Assembly: GCA_046262015.1 (NCBI GenBank)
Contig: JBHENN010000005.1
Span: forward strand, 1-35,998
Length of the DNA: 35,998 nucleotides
Origin: JBHENN01 sp046262015
GTDB taxonomy: Bacteria; Actinomycetota; CADDZG01; WHSQ01
Direction of reading: 5' to 3'
Shown here: positions 9,554-18,107 of the stretch, in pieces
Numbering within the stretch: the first letter of the stretch is position 1
How the letters are laid out: every line of letters starts with the position of its first letter
Notes under the pieces: generated by a model
What the model was told of the DNA's origin: nothing
The model's input: only the letters and a program-made list of their open reading frames with translations
Database searches by the model: none
Translations under genes and position numbers: made by a program

Positions 9554-10782
9554 GGGTCCATCATCGCCCGTGGAGGCCGGGTCGCGAGCGCCAGGGCGAC
9601 CACGCCGATGAGGGCGGCCACCAGCGACCCGGCCAGGATGCCTACCTTCGCCTGCTCGATCAGGGCGGCATCCTGGAACGCCAGCGGCGCGATGAAGAGC
9701 GAGACGGTGAAGCCGATCCCCGCGGTCGCCGAGATCGCGAACATCTGCGGGCCCGTCACGCCCTCGGGCGGCTCGGCCACGCCCAGCTTGGTGGCCAGCC
9801 ACGCCGTGCCCCCGACGCCGAAGAGCTTGCCCACGACGAGCCCTGCGGCCACCCCTACCGCAACCCGGGACCCGAGAGCGGCGCGGCCCGCCTCCCCGGA
9901 GACGGCAACTCCGGCGTTCGCCAGGGCGAAGGCGGGCAACACGAGGCGGCTGGTCCACGGGTGCAGCCGGCGTTCGAGCCGTTCCGGCAGCGCGTCGTGG
10001 CGCTCGTCGCCGTGTCCGGGGAGAACGAAGGCGAACAGCACCCCCGCCAGCGTCGCGTGCACCCCCGAGCCGATCATCGCTGCCCAGCCGGCGACGGCCA
10101 GCGCGAGCACGAGAGCCACCCGTAGAGGCGCCCGTCGAGGAACACCCAACCCTGCGATGACCGCGCTTCCGGCGACCAGGAGCACCGCCATCGCCAGACT
10201 TCCCCACTGGATCGCACCCGCATAGAAGACGGCGATCACGATGATCGCGCCGATATCGTCGACGATCGCGACCGCGAGCAGGAATACCTTGAGACTCGTC
10301 GGAACGCGCGCGCCGAAGAGCCCGATCAACCCCACCGCGAACGCGATGTCGGTCGCCATCGGGATGCCCCACCCATCCACCGCTCCCCCCGCGTTGAACC
10401 CCAGGTAGACCAACGCGGGCACGACCATCCCCCCCGTGGCCGCGATCACGGGGAGGACCGCGCGTTTCAGCTCGCGCAGCTCTCCCTCGACCACCTCGCG
10501 TTTTATCTCGAGCCCGACCACCAGGAAGAAGAAGGTCATCAAACCTTCGTTGACCCACTCCCTGAGATCGAGCGGATGGGGCAACAGCGGCCCGACGTCG
10601 AGTTGCAGGTGCCACAGGGACTCGTAGGCCTCACGGAGCGGAGAGTTCGCCCACACGAGCGCGGCCACTGCTGCCGCCAACAGCATCGCTGCGCCCCCGG
10701 CCTCGGTGGTGAGGAACTCGAGCGCAGCGAGCGGAGCGCGCGCGACTCGCCCACGGGCGTTGGAGAAGGGAAGCTGCGGCAC
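9550..10782 (-). CDS. nhaA: NhaA-type Na+/H+ antiporter
   Basis: A 410-residue integral membrane antiporter exchanging Na+ (or Li+) for H+. The GTG at 10782 is chosen because AGGAGG lies 7 bases upstream (positions 10790-10795) and the protein begins just before the first family region; a frame from 10920 adds only low-complexity sequence. Hallmarks are the ion-binding double aspartate in VAIVDDIGAIIVIAVFY, the GIPMATDIAFAVGL block, FFFLVVGLEIKREVVEGEL and a C-terminal SATAGIGFTVSLFIAPLAF segment. About 11-12 hydrophobic helices are visible. The stop overlaps the lhr start by four bases (ATGA), so lhr translation is probably coupled to it. The gene sits between adnB (79 bases upstream) and lhr, an unusual position for an antiporter. 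Confidence 0.94.
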   Translation of the reverse strand: MPQLPFSNARGRVARAPLAALEFLTTEAGGAAMLLAAAVAALVWANSPLREAYESLWHLQLDVGPLLPHPLDLREWVNEGLMTFFFLVVGLEIKREVVEGELRELKRAVLPVIAATGGMVVPALVYLGFNAGGAVDGWGIPMATDIAFAVGLIGLFGARVPTSLKVFLLAVAIVDDIGAIIVIAVFYAGAIQWGSLAMAVLLVAGSAVIAGLGVPRRAPLRVALVLALAVAGWAAMIGSGVHATLAGVLFAFVLPGHGDERHDALPERLERRLHPWTSRLVLPAFALANAGVAVSGEAGRAALGSRVAVGVAAGLVVGKLFGVGGTAWLATKLGVAEPPEGVTGPQMFAISATAGIGFTVSLFIAPLAFQDAALIEQAKVGILAGSLVAALIGVVALALATRPPRAMMDP

Positions 10783-10787
10783 AGCCG

Positions 10788-10796
10788 GACCTCCTG
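10788..10796 (-). promoter_or_regulatory. Ribosome binding site of nhaA
   Basis: On the minus strand AGGAGG occupies 10790-10795 and ends 7 bases before the GTG at 10782. It is the strongest Shine-Dalgarno match near the gene and decides the start against the longer frame from 10920. Confidence 0.8.
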
Positions 10797-10861
10797 ACGA
10801 CGCGTTCGGACACGCGCCGACCAGGCTTCCCGGCACACCAAGAGACAGGATAGCGGAAACG

Positions 10862-13800
10862 CTAGGAGAGAGGCGCCCGGGTCGCGCCGTGCTGGACCGC
10901 GGTGAAGGCGCGTCCTGCATCGCAGAAACCTAGGAAGTCGCACGAGTCGCAGATCGCGCTCGGAGTGGGCTCGAACGCGCGGGCTTCGACCCGCGTGAAC
11001 ATGTCGAGCAGATCCGCCTCGGTGGTCGTCAGCTCGGATGCGAGCATCGGCTCGGCCTTGCCGGTCTTCAGATAGAAGTACGTCAGCTTCAGCGTCGCGA
11101 GATCGACCCCCCACACCTGGCGCGCCGCGATCGCATAGATGGCGAGCTGCAGGCGCGACGTCGGGTCGTCGGCGTCGGGCTCGTTACCGGTCTTGTAGTC
11201 GACTATCTCCCAGCTCCCGTCGTGGTGCACGTAGATCGCGTCGATCCGGCCGCGGACCAGATAACCGCCGTCGAGGGCGATGACGAACGGCTGCTCGGTG
11301 TAGCGCGGGCTGAGCGCGGCGTAACGGCTGCTCTCGAATGCGCGCTTGAGGTCCTCGGTCGACACCGGCGGCTTCGTCCCGGACGGCACGTCGGCCACCT
11401 CTTCGGGCGCCAGGTCGGGTGGCTCCTCGGGATCGTCGAGGCGTTGCTGTCCGATCGCGCGGATCTCGATCCAGCGGTGGATCTCCTGGCCGAGCCTGGC
11501 CGCCCGGCTCGGCCTCCGAGGCAGGGGTCGCACGATCGTCCAGTAGAACTGCTTCGGACAACGCGACATCTGGACCAACGACGAGACCGACAAGCTGGTG
11601 AGACGGTCGTCCACCTTCGGCGGCGCGCCGGGGAGGCTGACGATCTCGAGCTGCTGCGCGACCAGCTCGCGCTCCTTCTCGAAGGCACCCCGATCGACGC
11701 GGGCAGCCGAGGCGATCTCTCGGACCGCTTCCGGATCCTCGGCCGCCCTCTCCGCGGCGGCGCGCCAGCCGGATGCGAACAGCGCGTCCTCCACCTCGCC
11801 GTCCGCGCGTGGCCAACCCTCGGCGCGCCGTGCCCACTCCTGGCGGATCGGGTTCTCGGCCGGAGCGGGATCGGTGCGGCGCACCTGCACGGCGGGATGC
11901 GCGGGCCGCTCATCTGCATCCTCGGTCGCGGGCGCACCCGCGAGCTCTTCGAAGAAGCGCCCGCGCGGGCTCGGCGTGGCGCACTCGCCGTACCAGTGCG
12001 CGGCGGAGAGGCGCAGGACCTTGCGGGCGCGCGTCAGGGCGACGTACGCGAGGCGGCGCTCTTCCTCCATGGCGCGTTCCTTGAGAGCTTGCTCGAAGCG
12101 GCTCATGACCTTGTCGAAGGAAGGCAGGAAGCTGCGGTCCTCGCGCAGCGTGTAGGGCAGCTCGGTCATCGACTTGAACGGGTTGTCCTCGACGCGGTCG
12201 TTCGGGAAGATCCCCTTCGCCATCCCCGGGATGAAGACGACGTCGAACTCGAGACCCTTGGCCTGGTGGATCGTCATCAGCTTCACCGCATCGTCCTGTT
12301 GAGGCTGGGCGACCTCGAGGTCCTCGGTCTCGTCCGCCGCCGCCAGGTACTCGAGGAACGCGCCCAACGACGCTTCTCCCTCGAGGGGTGAGAACGCGGC
12401 CGCGCCGTCCAGGAACGAGGCGAGGTTGGCGCGCGCCGCCCGGGCGACGTCCGTGCCCGCGACCGCGAGCTCGTCCTCGATGCCGCTGGCGGCCAGGATG
12501 CGCTCGATCGCCTCTCCCAGCGTCGCCCCGCGCACCGACGCGCGCATGCGCTCGATATCCGCGTGCATCGAGCGGACACGCTCGGCCGCCTCGGCGGACA
12601 GGTCGTCGATCTCATCGACCCGCCCGGCGGCTTCGCTGAGCGAGAACCGCTCCGTGCCGGGGTCGACCTCACCGGGCTGCTCCGCGCGCTCCTCCAGCGC
12701 CGCGCGCAGCGCCCCCGTGTTCTTCGCCGCCCACCGGGCGAGAGCCGCCATGTCGCGGTAATGGATACGCCAGCGCGGCCCCATCGCGATGCGCGCGAAC
12801 GAGATGTTGTCGGCGGGGTCCACCACGAGCCTGAGATAGGCCCGGAGGTCCACGACCTCGGGGACCGACAGGAGTCCGCCGAGACCGACGATCTCGACCG
12901 GGATCTTCGCCCGGCGCAGCTCGACCGCGAGCGCGGGGAACAACCGGCGCCCGCGGCACAGGATCGCGATCTCGCTGTACGGCACCGGCGCGCCGGAGGC
13001 GTCGGCGGTGCCGCGCGCGATCTCCTCGGCCACCAGCCTGGCTTCGTCGACCTCCGAGGCCACGAGGTCGCACGTCACCTCGCCCTCTCCGGTCGGCGGG
13101 AAATGGCGAAGGACCTTCTCGCCCCCGCGGCGCTCGCTCGGGATCGCCGAGATGATCGCGTTGGCGACCTCGAGGATCCTGCGACCCGATCGGTAGGAGA
13201 CCTCGAGCGGATAGGTCGCCGCGAGACTGCCGTCCCGGTGGGCGAAATGGGTCGGGAAGGCGAGGATGTTGTGGAGGGTCGCGCCCCGCCATGCGTGGAT
13301 CGCCTGGTCCGGATCGCCCACGACCGTGATCGCCGAGCCGGGCGGGTAGACCGCCTCCATCATCTTGCGCTGGGCGATGTTGGTGTCCTGGTACTCGTCG
13401 AGGAGCACGAACGGCCACCGCTCGCGCAGCGTCTGGGCGACCTCGGGCCGTTCCGCGACGACCTTGTGCGCGAACGCGATCTGGTCCCCGTAATCGATCC
13501 GCCCGAGCTCGCGCTTGCGCTCGATGTAGGCGTCGACGACCGTGCACAGGTCGGGCCGGTCCCGCCACAGGTCCTGGAGCCTGGTCTGAACGCGCTGCCC
13601 CTGACGCTCGTACTCCGCCGCCATCGCGGTGTCGGCGGCCAGGACCTGCTGGGGGGTGCACAGGTGGTTCGCGCAGCTCTCCGACAGGCCTCGGACCTTG
13701 GCGATCAACGAGGGCAGCCACGTGGCCCGCAGATGCTCGAACGTGACCTCTTCCAGCAGCCGTCCCACGAGCATGTGGGCCTGGGCCTCGGTGAGGAGCG

Positions 13801-14164
13801 CGGTCTCGGGCTCGATCCCGATCTTGGGTCCGTAGTCCCGCAGCACCCGGTCGGCGAAGCCGTGGTAGGTGAAGACCGAGGCCTCCTCGCCGGGCGGGAG
13901 CTCGAGGTGGACCAGCGCGAGGTCGATGCGCTCGCGCAGCTCGGCGGCGGCCTTGTTGGTGAACGTGAGGCCCAGGATCTGCGCGGGGCGCGCCGCGCCC
14001 GACACCACCAGATGGGCGATGCGCGCCGCCATCACCGCCGTCTTGCCGGACCCCGCGCCGGCGATGATCCCCATCGGAAGCGGCGCGTACTCGATCGCGC
14101 GCTGCTGCTCCTCGCTCGGCTCGAACCCTCGCAGCGCGGCCGCGATCGCCGGGTGGACGCTCAT
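10862..14164 (-). CDS. adnB: AdnB-like ATP-dependent helicase/nuclease subunit (UvrD motor plus RecB nuclease)
   Basis: An 1100-residue motor-nuclease that probably pairs with the upstream gene as AdnAB, the actinobacterial enzyme that resects double-strand breaks. Motor motifs: AGAGSGKT (35-42), GLTFTNKAAAELRERI, FVLLDEYQDTN (canonical motif II), VGDPDQAIHAWRGA and TIHQAKGLEFDVVFIPG. The C-terminal nuclease has RGRIDAIYV, IVDYKTG and LQLAIYAIA. Four Cys that would hold a 4Fe-4S cluster are one in SRCPKQFYW and three in CDSCDFLGFC. Its length agrees with mycobacterial AdnB as I recall it (about 1095-1101). The start is the ATG at 14164, which overlaps the adnA stop as ATGA; the frame open further upstream is a shadow of adnA. 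The order adnA then adnB matches mycobacteria. Confidence 0.88.
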   Translation of the reverse strand: MSVHPAIAAALRGFEPSEEQQRAIEYAPLPMGIIAGAGSGKTAVMAARIAHLVVSGAARPAQILGLTFTNKAAAELRERIDLALVHLELPPGEEASVFTYHGFADRVLRDYGPKIGIEPETALLTEAQAHMLVGRLLEEVTFEHLRATWLPSLIAKVRGLSESCANHLCTPQQVLAADTAMAAEYERQGQRVQTRLQDLWRDRPDLCTVVDAYIERKRELGRIDYGDQIAFAHKVVAERPEVAQTLRERWPFVLLDEYQDTNIAQRKMMEAVYPPGSAITVVGDPDQAIHAWRGATLHNILAFPTHFAHRDGSLAATYPLEVSYRSGRRILEVANAIISAIPSERRGGEKVLRHFPPTGEGEVTCDLVASEVDEARLVAEEIARGTADASGAPVPYSEIAILCRGRRLFPALAVELRRAKIPVEIVGLGGLLSVPEVVDLRAYLRLVVDPADNISFARIAMGPRWRIHYRDMAALARWAAKNTGALRAALEERAEQPGEVDPGTERFSLSEAAGRVDEIDDLSAEAAERVRSMHADIERMRASVRGATLGEAIERILAASGIEDELAVAGTDVARAARANLASFLDGAAAFSPLEGEASLGAFLEYLAAADETEDLEVAQPQQDDAVKLMTIHQAKGLEFDVVFIPGMAKGIFPNDRVEDNPFKSMTELPYTLREDRSFLPSFDKVMSRFEQALKERAMEEERRLAYVALTRARKVLRLSAAHWYGECATPSPRGRFFEELAGAPATEDADERPAHPAVQVRRTDPAPAENPIRQEWARRAEGWPRADGEVEDALFASGWRAAAERAAEDPEAVREIASAARVDRGAFEKERELVAQQLEIVSLPGAPPKVDDRLTSLSVSSLVQMSRCPKQFYWTIVRPLPRRPSRAARLGQEIHRWIEIRAIGQQRLDDPEEPPDLAPEEVADVPSGTKPPVSTEDLKRAFESSRYAALSPRYTEQPFVIALDGGYLVRGRIDAIYVHHDGSWEIVDYKTGNEPDADDPTSRLQLAIYAIAARQVWGVDLATLKLTYFYLKTGKAEPMLASELTTTEADLLDMFTRVEARAFEPTPSAICDSCDFLGFCDAGRAFTAVQHGATRAPLS

Positions 14165-17112
14165 CGGACCTCGAGCTCCGCACCCTCGGGCCACATCGGA
14201 CATAGCGTCTTGAACGAGCAATAGCGGCACTCGGCGTCCGGGCTCGGTGCGAACTCTTCGGCTTCGATGCCGGAGAGGAGCGTGCCGATGCGCGTCTCGA
14301 TCGCCTCGTCCCACGTCCCCTCCTCGGGATCGCGCGGGCGCTGCAGCGAGGCGCGGTTCACCTTGCCGCCGAAGTCGTGGCGGACGAAGATCAGCTCGGC
14401 CGTCTTGGGGACGCCCATCTCCTTCAGGTGCTCGTCGCGCACGCACGCGAGGAGATAGGTCGACAGCTGGAGGTCGTCCACGACCTGGGCGTCCCGCTTC
14501 CACGACTGGGACGTCTTGTAGTCGCACAGGCGGAGGCCGTTGCCCTGCACCCGGTCGATGCGATCGATCTTGCCCCGCACGCGCCAGCCGCGCACGTCGA
14601 ACTCGAACCACTGCTCGACGGCGAGGGTCTCGTGGCCGTTGTCGGCCTCGTACCTCAGGTAGCGGGCGAGGATCTCGCGGCAGTCCCGCTTCAGGAACTC
14701 GCTGATCGCGCCGGGAGGATAGGCCTCGGCGCGCCACCGCCTGCCGGCTTCGGTCACGAGCGCGTCGAGGTCCTTGGGCAACCGGCCGGCTTCGAGGTCC
14801 TCGAGTAGCCCGTGGACCAGCGAGCCGAACGCCATCTGATAGCTGCTGGTGGGATCGAGACCGAGGACCTGGCCCATCAGGTACTGGAGCGGGCAGTTCT
14901 CGTAGTCAGAGAAACGGGAGTACGAGCTCTGCTTGTGCTCGCCCACCACGGGAATCGGGTTCTCGGTCCACCGTCTGCCCCACCACCACCTATCCGGGTC
15001 GGCCGCGAGCCGCCCGAGACCCCAGAGCGAGGCGAGCCGCCGGGCGGCGTCAGTCTTCGGATCGGCGAGGGCGCGCCGCCACACGATCTCGGCCTCGCGT
15101 GGGGTCAGAGCGAGGTCGGGCACCTTGGCGTTCTCGATCGGAAGGGCGCCGACGAGATCGGTGAGGAAGCGAGACGGGCGGGCGCTGGAACGTTCGGAGC
15201 CTCCCGCCCGCTGACCGGTGAGGACCAGGCGCTCGGCGCGCGACACCGCCAACCGGAACAGACGCTCTTCCTCGGCGAGCGCGTCGCGCTGTCGCCGGGC
15301 GTGGTCCTTCGGCCCCGCGAGAAGGTCGACGTCGAGTAGCAGCCCCCGGCGCGAAGGATCGGGCCACATGCCTTCGACGCAACCGGCCACCACGGCGAAC
15401 TCGAAGCCGCGGCCCTTGGCGCCGTGCGCGGTCGTGATCGTCACCGCGTCCTCGGCCTTGTCGAGGCGAACCGACTCCGGCGCGAACTCAGAGGACGCGA
15501 GGGTCTCGATGAAGTCGGCCATGCGCGCCCCCGCCCCGCGCCGGTCGGCATAGCGCGCGAGCGCGTCGGCCAGGGTCGTCAGCGAGTCGAGCCGGCGGTC
15601 GTCCTCGTCCTCGACCACGGTCGCGAACCACGGGCACGCCCGCCACAGCCGCCAGAACGCCTCGTCGGGGCGGAGGTCCTCGGCCCACCGGCATGCCTCG
15701 GCCACCAGCGCACACACCTGGTCGAGCTTGTGCACGATCTCGGGGGCGAGCTCGGCCTCGCCCGAGCGTTGACATATCTCGTGCAGTGGCATCCCCGCGA
15801 GGCGCGCGGCGCGCCGGAGCTGGACGAGCTCGTGCGCGGCGAAACCGCCGAGCTCGGAGGTGAGGAGCGACGGCCAGAGATCCTCGTGCCCCGGGTGCTT
15901 GCACGCGATCGAGAACAGGAACAGGACCGGACGCACGACCGGGTCCGCCGCGAGCTGCACCGTCTCGCCCTCGACGCGATGGGGCACCCCTGCCCGGTTC
16001 AGCTCGCGCCGCAGCGGGCCGAGCACGGTGCGATAGTCCCGTACGACCACCGCCATGTCGCCCCATGAGGTCCCTCCCGCACCGGCCCGGCGCAGCTCGG
16101 CAACGACGCCGCGGGCCTCGTCGGTGACGTGTGAGTAGAGACGGACCTCGGGATCGGATGCGCGCCGGTAGACGTGGCGCAGCCTTGTCTCGGCGGCGTC
16201 GAGGTCGGTCAGGCAGGTGGGATCGGCGCCGCGGAACGCGAACACGCTGCCGTCCGGGTCGCCTGCGACCACCGCCGTCCGGCCCGTGTCGCGGACGTCC
16301 GGCAGCAACGCGTCGAGCAGCGCGGCTTCGGCCAGGCTCGCCTCTTCGAAGTCGTCGACCAGCACGTGGGGATAGGAGTCCTTGACGTCCTGGTGAAGCT
16401 CGGGATGCTCGCCGAGGACCCGGCGCGCCTCGGTGAGCACCAGCGCGAAGTCGAGCCGGGGACGCCCGTCCGCGAACGACTCCGGGTCCTCGATCTTCGT
16501 GAGGTAGCGCTCGTAGAAACCGGCGAGCTCGACCCAATCGGCGCGCCCGCGTTCCTCCGCGAGCCGGCGCAAGCTCTGGGGGGTCTCGAGCCGCTCCTGC
16601 GCGCGCAGCAGGAGGTCGCGTACCTCCCCCGCGAACGCCGGCGAGGTGAGCAAGCCCCCGTTGACCGGCCATGCGTCGGGGTCCTCCTGCGCGAGCAGCG
16701 AGCGCACGAACGCGCGCTGGTCGAACGCCGTCAGCAGCACCGGCTCGGCCGCGAGACCCGCCAGCTGATAGCCGATCTCCGACATCGTGCCGTCGGGCGA
16801 CGTGACGGGGAACCCCCTGGTGAGCAGTGACCAGCTGAACGCGTGGAAGGTCAAGACGCTGGGGCGCGCGACCGAACGCCCGAGGTCGCGCACGAGCGCG
16901 TCGCGCAGCTCGATCGCCTGGCGCCGGTCCTGGACGAAGAACAAGATGCCGGCGGGGTCGACGCCCTCCTTAGACGCGAGCCTGCGAGCCCGCTCGCGCA
17001 GGACGGTCGTCTTGCCGGTCCCCGGCGCGCCGAGCACCTTCAGACGTGGCGCGGCGGACCCGACCGCGCGGCTCTGCTCGTCGTCGAGCGTCACGTCCAT
17101 CCGAGATCGCAC
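14161..17112 (-). CDS. adnA: AdnA-like helicase/nuclease subunit (UvrD-like motor plus RecB nuclease)
   Basis: A 983-residue partner of the downstream AdnB-like protein. Walker A is intact (GAPGTGKTT, 28-36), but motif II reads VDDFEEAS (about 252-259) instead of DExQD, so ATP hydrolysis by this motor may be weakened. In mycobacterial AdnAB, AdnB is the lead motor and the AdnA motor is less critical, which fits. Other motor motifs: TFHAFSWSLL, AGDPDGSVFAFRGA and TAHGAKGRGFEFAVVAG. The C-terminal nuclease shows VRGKIDRID, LCDYKTS and LQLSTYLLA. The Fe-S cysteines are one in ENCPLQYL and three in CRYCSFKTLC. The GTG at 17112 has a GGGGGA stretch a few bases upstream; the ATG at 17100 (MDVTLDDEQ) is a good alternative. 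It heads the repair block and diverges from a small unknown gene. Confidence 0.87.
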   Translation of the reverse strand: MRSRMDVTLDDEQSRAVGSAAPRLKVLGAPGTGKTTVLRERARRLASKEGVDPAGILFFVQDRRQAIELRDALVRDLGRSVARPSVLTFHAFSWSLLTRGFPVTSPDGTMSEIGYQLAGLAAEPVLLTAFDQRAFVRSLLAQEDPDAWPVNGGLLTSPAFAGEVRDLLLRAQERLETPQSLRRLAEERGRADWVELAGFYERYLTKIEDPESFADGRPRLDFALVLTEARRVLGEHPELHQDVKDSYPHVLVDDFEEASLAEAALLDALLPDVRDTGRTAVVAGDPDGSVFAFRGADPTCLTDLDAAETRLRHVYRRASDPEVRLYSHVTDEARGVVAELRRAGAGGTSWGDMAVVVRDYRTVLGPLRRELNRAGVPHRVEGETVQLAADPVVRPVLFLFSIACKHPGHEDLWPSLLTSELGGFAAHELVQLRRAARLAGMPLHEICQRSGEAELAPEIVHKLDQVCALVAEACRWAEDLRPDEAFWRLWRACPWFATVVEDEDDRRLDSLTTLADALARYADRRGAGARMADFIETLASSEFAPESVRLDKAEDAVTITTAHGAKGRGFEFAVVAGCVEGMWPDPSRRGLLLDVDLLAGPKDHARRQRDALAEEERLFRLAVSRAERLVLTGQRAGGSERSSARPSRFLTDLVGALPIENAKVPDLALTPREAEIVWRRALADPKTDAARRLASLWGLGRLAADPDRWWWGRRWTENPIPVVGEHKQSSYSRFSDYENCPLQYLMGQVLGLDPTSSYQMAFGSLVHGLLEDLEAGRLPKDLDALVTEAGRRWRAEAYPPGAISEFLKRDCREILARYLRYEADNGHETLAVEQWFEFDVRGWRVRGKIDRIDRVQGNGLRLCDYKTSQSWKRDAQVVDDLQLSTYLLACVRDEHLKEMGVPKTAELIFVRHDFGGKVNRASLQRPRDPEEGTWDEAIETRIGTLLSGIEAEEFAPSPDAECRYCSFKTLCPMWPEGAELEVR

Positions 17113-17366
17113 CTGGTCCCCCTAGCGTTCCTACCTGGAAACAGAACCTATAAGGGGGGTGTGACAGGGCCGGGACCGAGACCCGAGATCACACGGCAGG
17201 AAGCGCACGATCGGACCCCCGGCGCACCCCGCACTGGGCCGATGGGTCCACGCCTTTCCGGCGCGATCGACGTGTGGAAATCCGGGTCGGACGGGCCGCG
17301 CTGACCCATACTCCACTTCCCCCCGGAGAAGGCCGCCGGGCGTGGGAGGGCGATCAGGGAGGCTGG

Positions 17367-17612
17367 ATGCGAGACACGAGCTTGCCGGAATGGGAGCGAG
17401 AGCTGACCGAGGACGCGCTGACCCACGCCCCGGAACGGCCCGAGGGCGAGGCCACTACGGCGAGGAGCAGGGCGCTCCAGCTCGCCCGCGAGCAGGCCTA
17501 CCACCGGCTGGCGGTCGCCATCGACCGGCCCTCCGGGACGGATCGCGCGCCCGGACCGGGCCAGCTCCGCCTCTTCCCAACCGACCTCACGCTCTTCGAC
17601 GCGGCGGACTGA
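17367..17612 (+). CDS. Small protein of unknown function (81 aa)
   Basis: I do not recognise this protein. The ATG at 17367 is preceded by GGGAGG with a short spacing of about 5 bases; the frame is open from 17274 but that part has no ribosome site. The product is charged and probably cytosolic: a Glu-rich N-terminus, a predicted helical middle (ARSRALQLAREQAYHRLAVA) and a C-terminus LRLFPTDLTLFDAAD. There are no Cys, membrane segments or catalytic motifs. It diverges from adnA, with 254 bases between the two starts that should hold promoters for both. Coding status is uncertain because chance open frames are common at this G+C; the ribosome site and ordered helical middle favour a real gene. 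Confidence 0.5.
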   Translation: MRDTSLPEWERELTEDALTHAPERPEGEATTARSRALQLAREQAYHRLAVAIDRPSGTDRAPGPGQLRLFPTDLTLFDAAD

Positions 17613-17630
17613 GCCGCCGACACGTCGCGC

Positions 17631-17689
17631 CGCCGAGGGTCCGGACCGCCGTCGTTCGGACCGCCGTCGTTCGGAACGCCGAGGGTCCG
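17631..17689. repeat. Short tandem repeat, 15-base unit
   Basis: Two perfect adjacent copies of a 15-base unit (ggaccgccgtcgttc) lie at 17643-17657 and 17658-17672. A third, diverged copy follows at 17673-17687. A 13-base sequence (cgccgagggtccg) flanks the block on both sides at 17631-17643 and 17677-17689. The block sits directly beyond the stop of the minus-strand zinc-ribbon gene and about 20 bases after the stop of the 81-residue ORF, so it fills a convergent intergenic space. Confidence 0.85.
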
Positions 17690-17842
17690 CTAGGCGCAGA
17701 GGACGGTGACGGTCCCGCACCCACACGAGATCTCGACCTCGGGGCGGCTGCCGTTGGCGGCCAGCACGACCTCGCTCTCGCAGCGGGGGCAGACGTCGCC
17801 GGTGTGGTCTCGGAGGGCGTCGATGCACTCGTTATCGCTCAT
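17690..17842 (-). CDS. Small zinc-ribbon protein (50 aa)
   Basis: A 50-residue protein starting MSDNECIDALRDHTGD and carrying a CPRC pair, then CGC and a C-terminal Cys (ISCGCGTVTVLCA). The spacing CxxC ... CxC suggests a small metal-binding ribbon. The ATG at 17842 has GGTGG about 5 bases upstream; the longer frame from 17923 lacks support. No pathway can be named. It lies alone between convergent and intergenic sequence, with the tandem repeat just past its stop. Cysteines are rare in chance open frames of this composition, so I take the gene as probably real. Confidence 0.62.
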   Translation of the reverse strand: MSDNECIDALRDHTGDVCPRCESEVVLAANGSRPEVEISCGCGTVTVLCA

Positions 17843-18059
17843 AGAGCCACCGTAGCGACCGGGTAGGACAAGTTTCGGATATCCCGGTGGTCCGAGGTTC
17901 GATCCCGTCAGCGGGCGTGCCACTCGAGGTGGGCTTGGAGCTGGCCGGCCAGCGCATCGATCCTCGCGTCAAGGCGCTACGGCCGTGGCGCGGACACGGC
18001 GGGTCCACCTATGGAAGCGTGCAGGTGTGACGGAACGCTTAAAGACCGGTAGCACGACG

Positions 18060-18087
18060 AAGGGGCCGCCTCACCGGACGGCCCCTT
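18060..18087 (-). terminator. Hairpin terminator downstream of the DUF6458 gene
   Basis: A perfect stem of GGGGCCG and CGGCCCC (extended to 9 pairs by flanking A-T) encloses a 10-base loop. It begins 20 bases past the stop of the minus-strand DUF6458 gene. The T tract is short in both directions (three T on the plus strand, two on the minus), so termination may be modest. Confidence 0.65.
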
Positions 18088-18107
18088 TCCCTCGTACGAA
18101 CGAGCTG

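Noticed and set aside
9554..10615. Open frame running upstream of lhr, giving a protein of about 1800 residues
   Set aside because: The extra part is Arg/Gly/Ala-rich shadow translation of nhaA. The ATGA overlap at 9550-9553 and the family N-terminus set the lhr start.
12563..14224. Long plus-strand open frame (553 codons) antisense to adnB
   Set aside because: Rich in Arg, Asp, His and Leu with no domain or motif; a typical mirror frame of a high-G+C gene.
14165..14737. Upstream extension of adnB to about 1291 residues
   Set aside because: It overlaps the Fe-S nuclease region of adnA in another frame and has the composition of a shadow. The ATG at 14164 fits the family N-terminus.
17880..17922. 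tRNA 3'-end-like sequence: ggttcgatccc followed by gcgggcgtgcca, as in an integration site
   Set aside because: The T stem pairs at only two or three of five positions, the CCA is offset by two bases, and no matching 5' acceptor strand lies 70-80 bases upstream. It is at best a decayed remnant.
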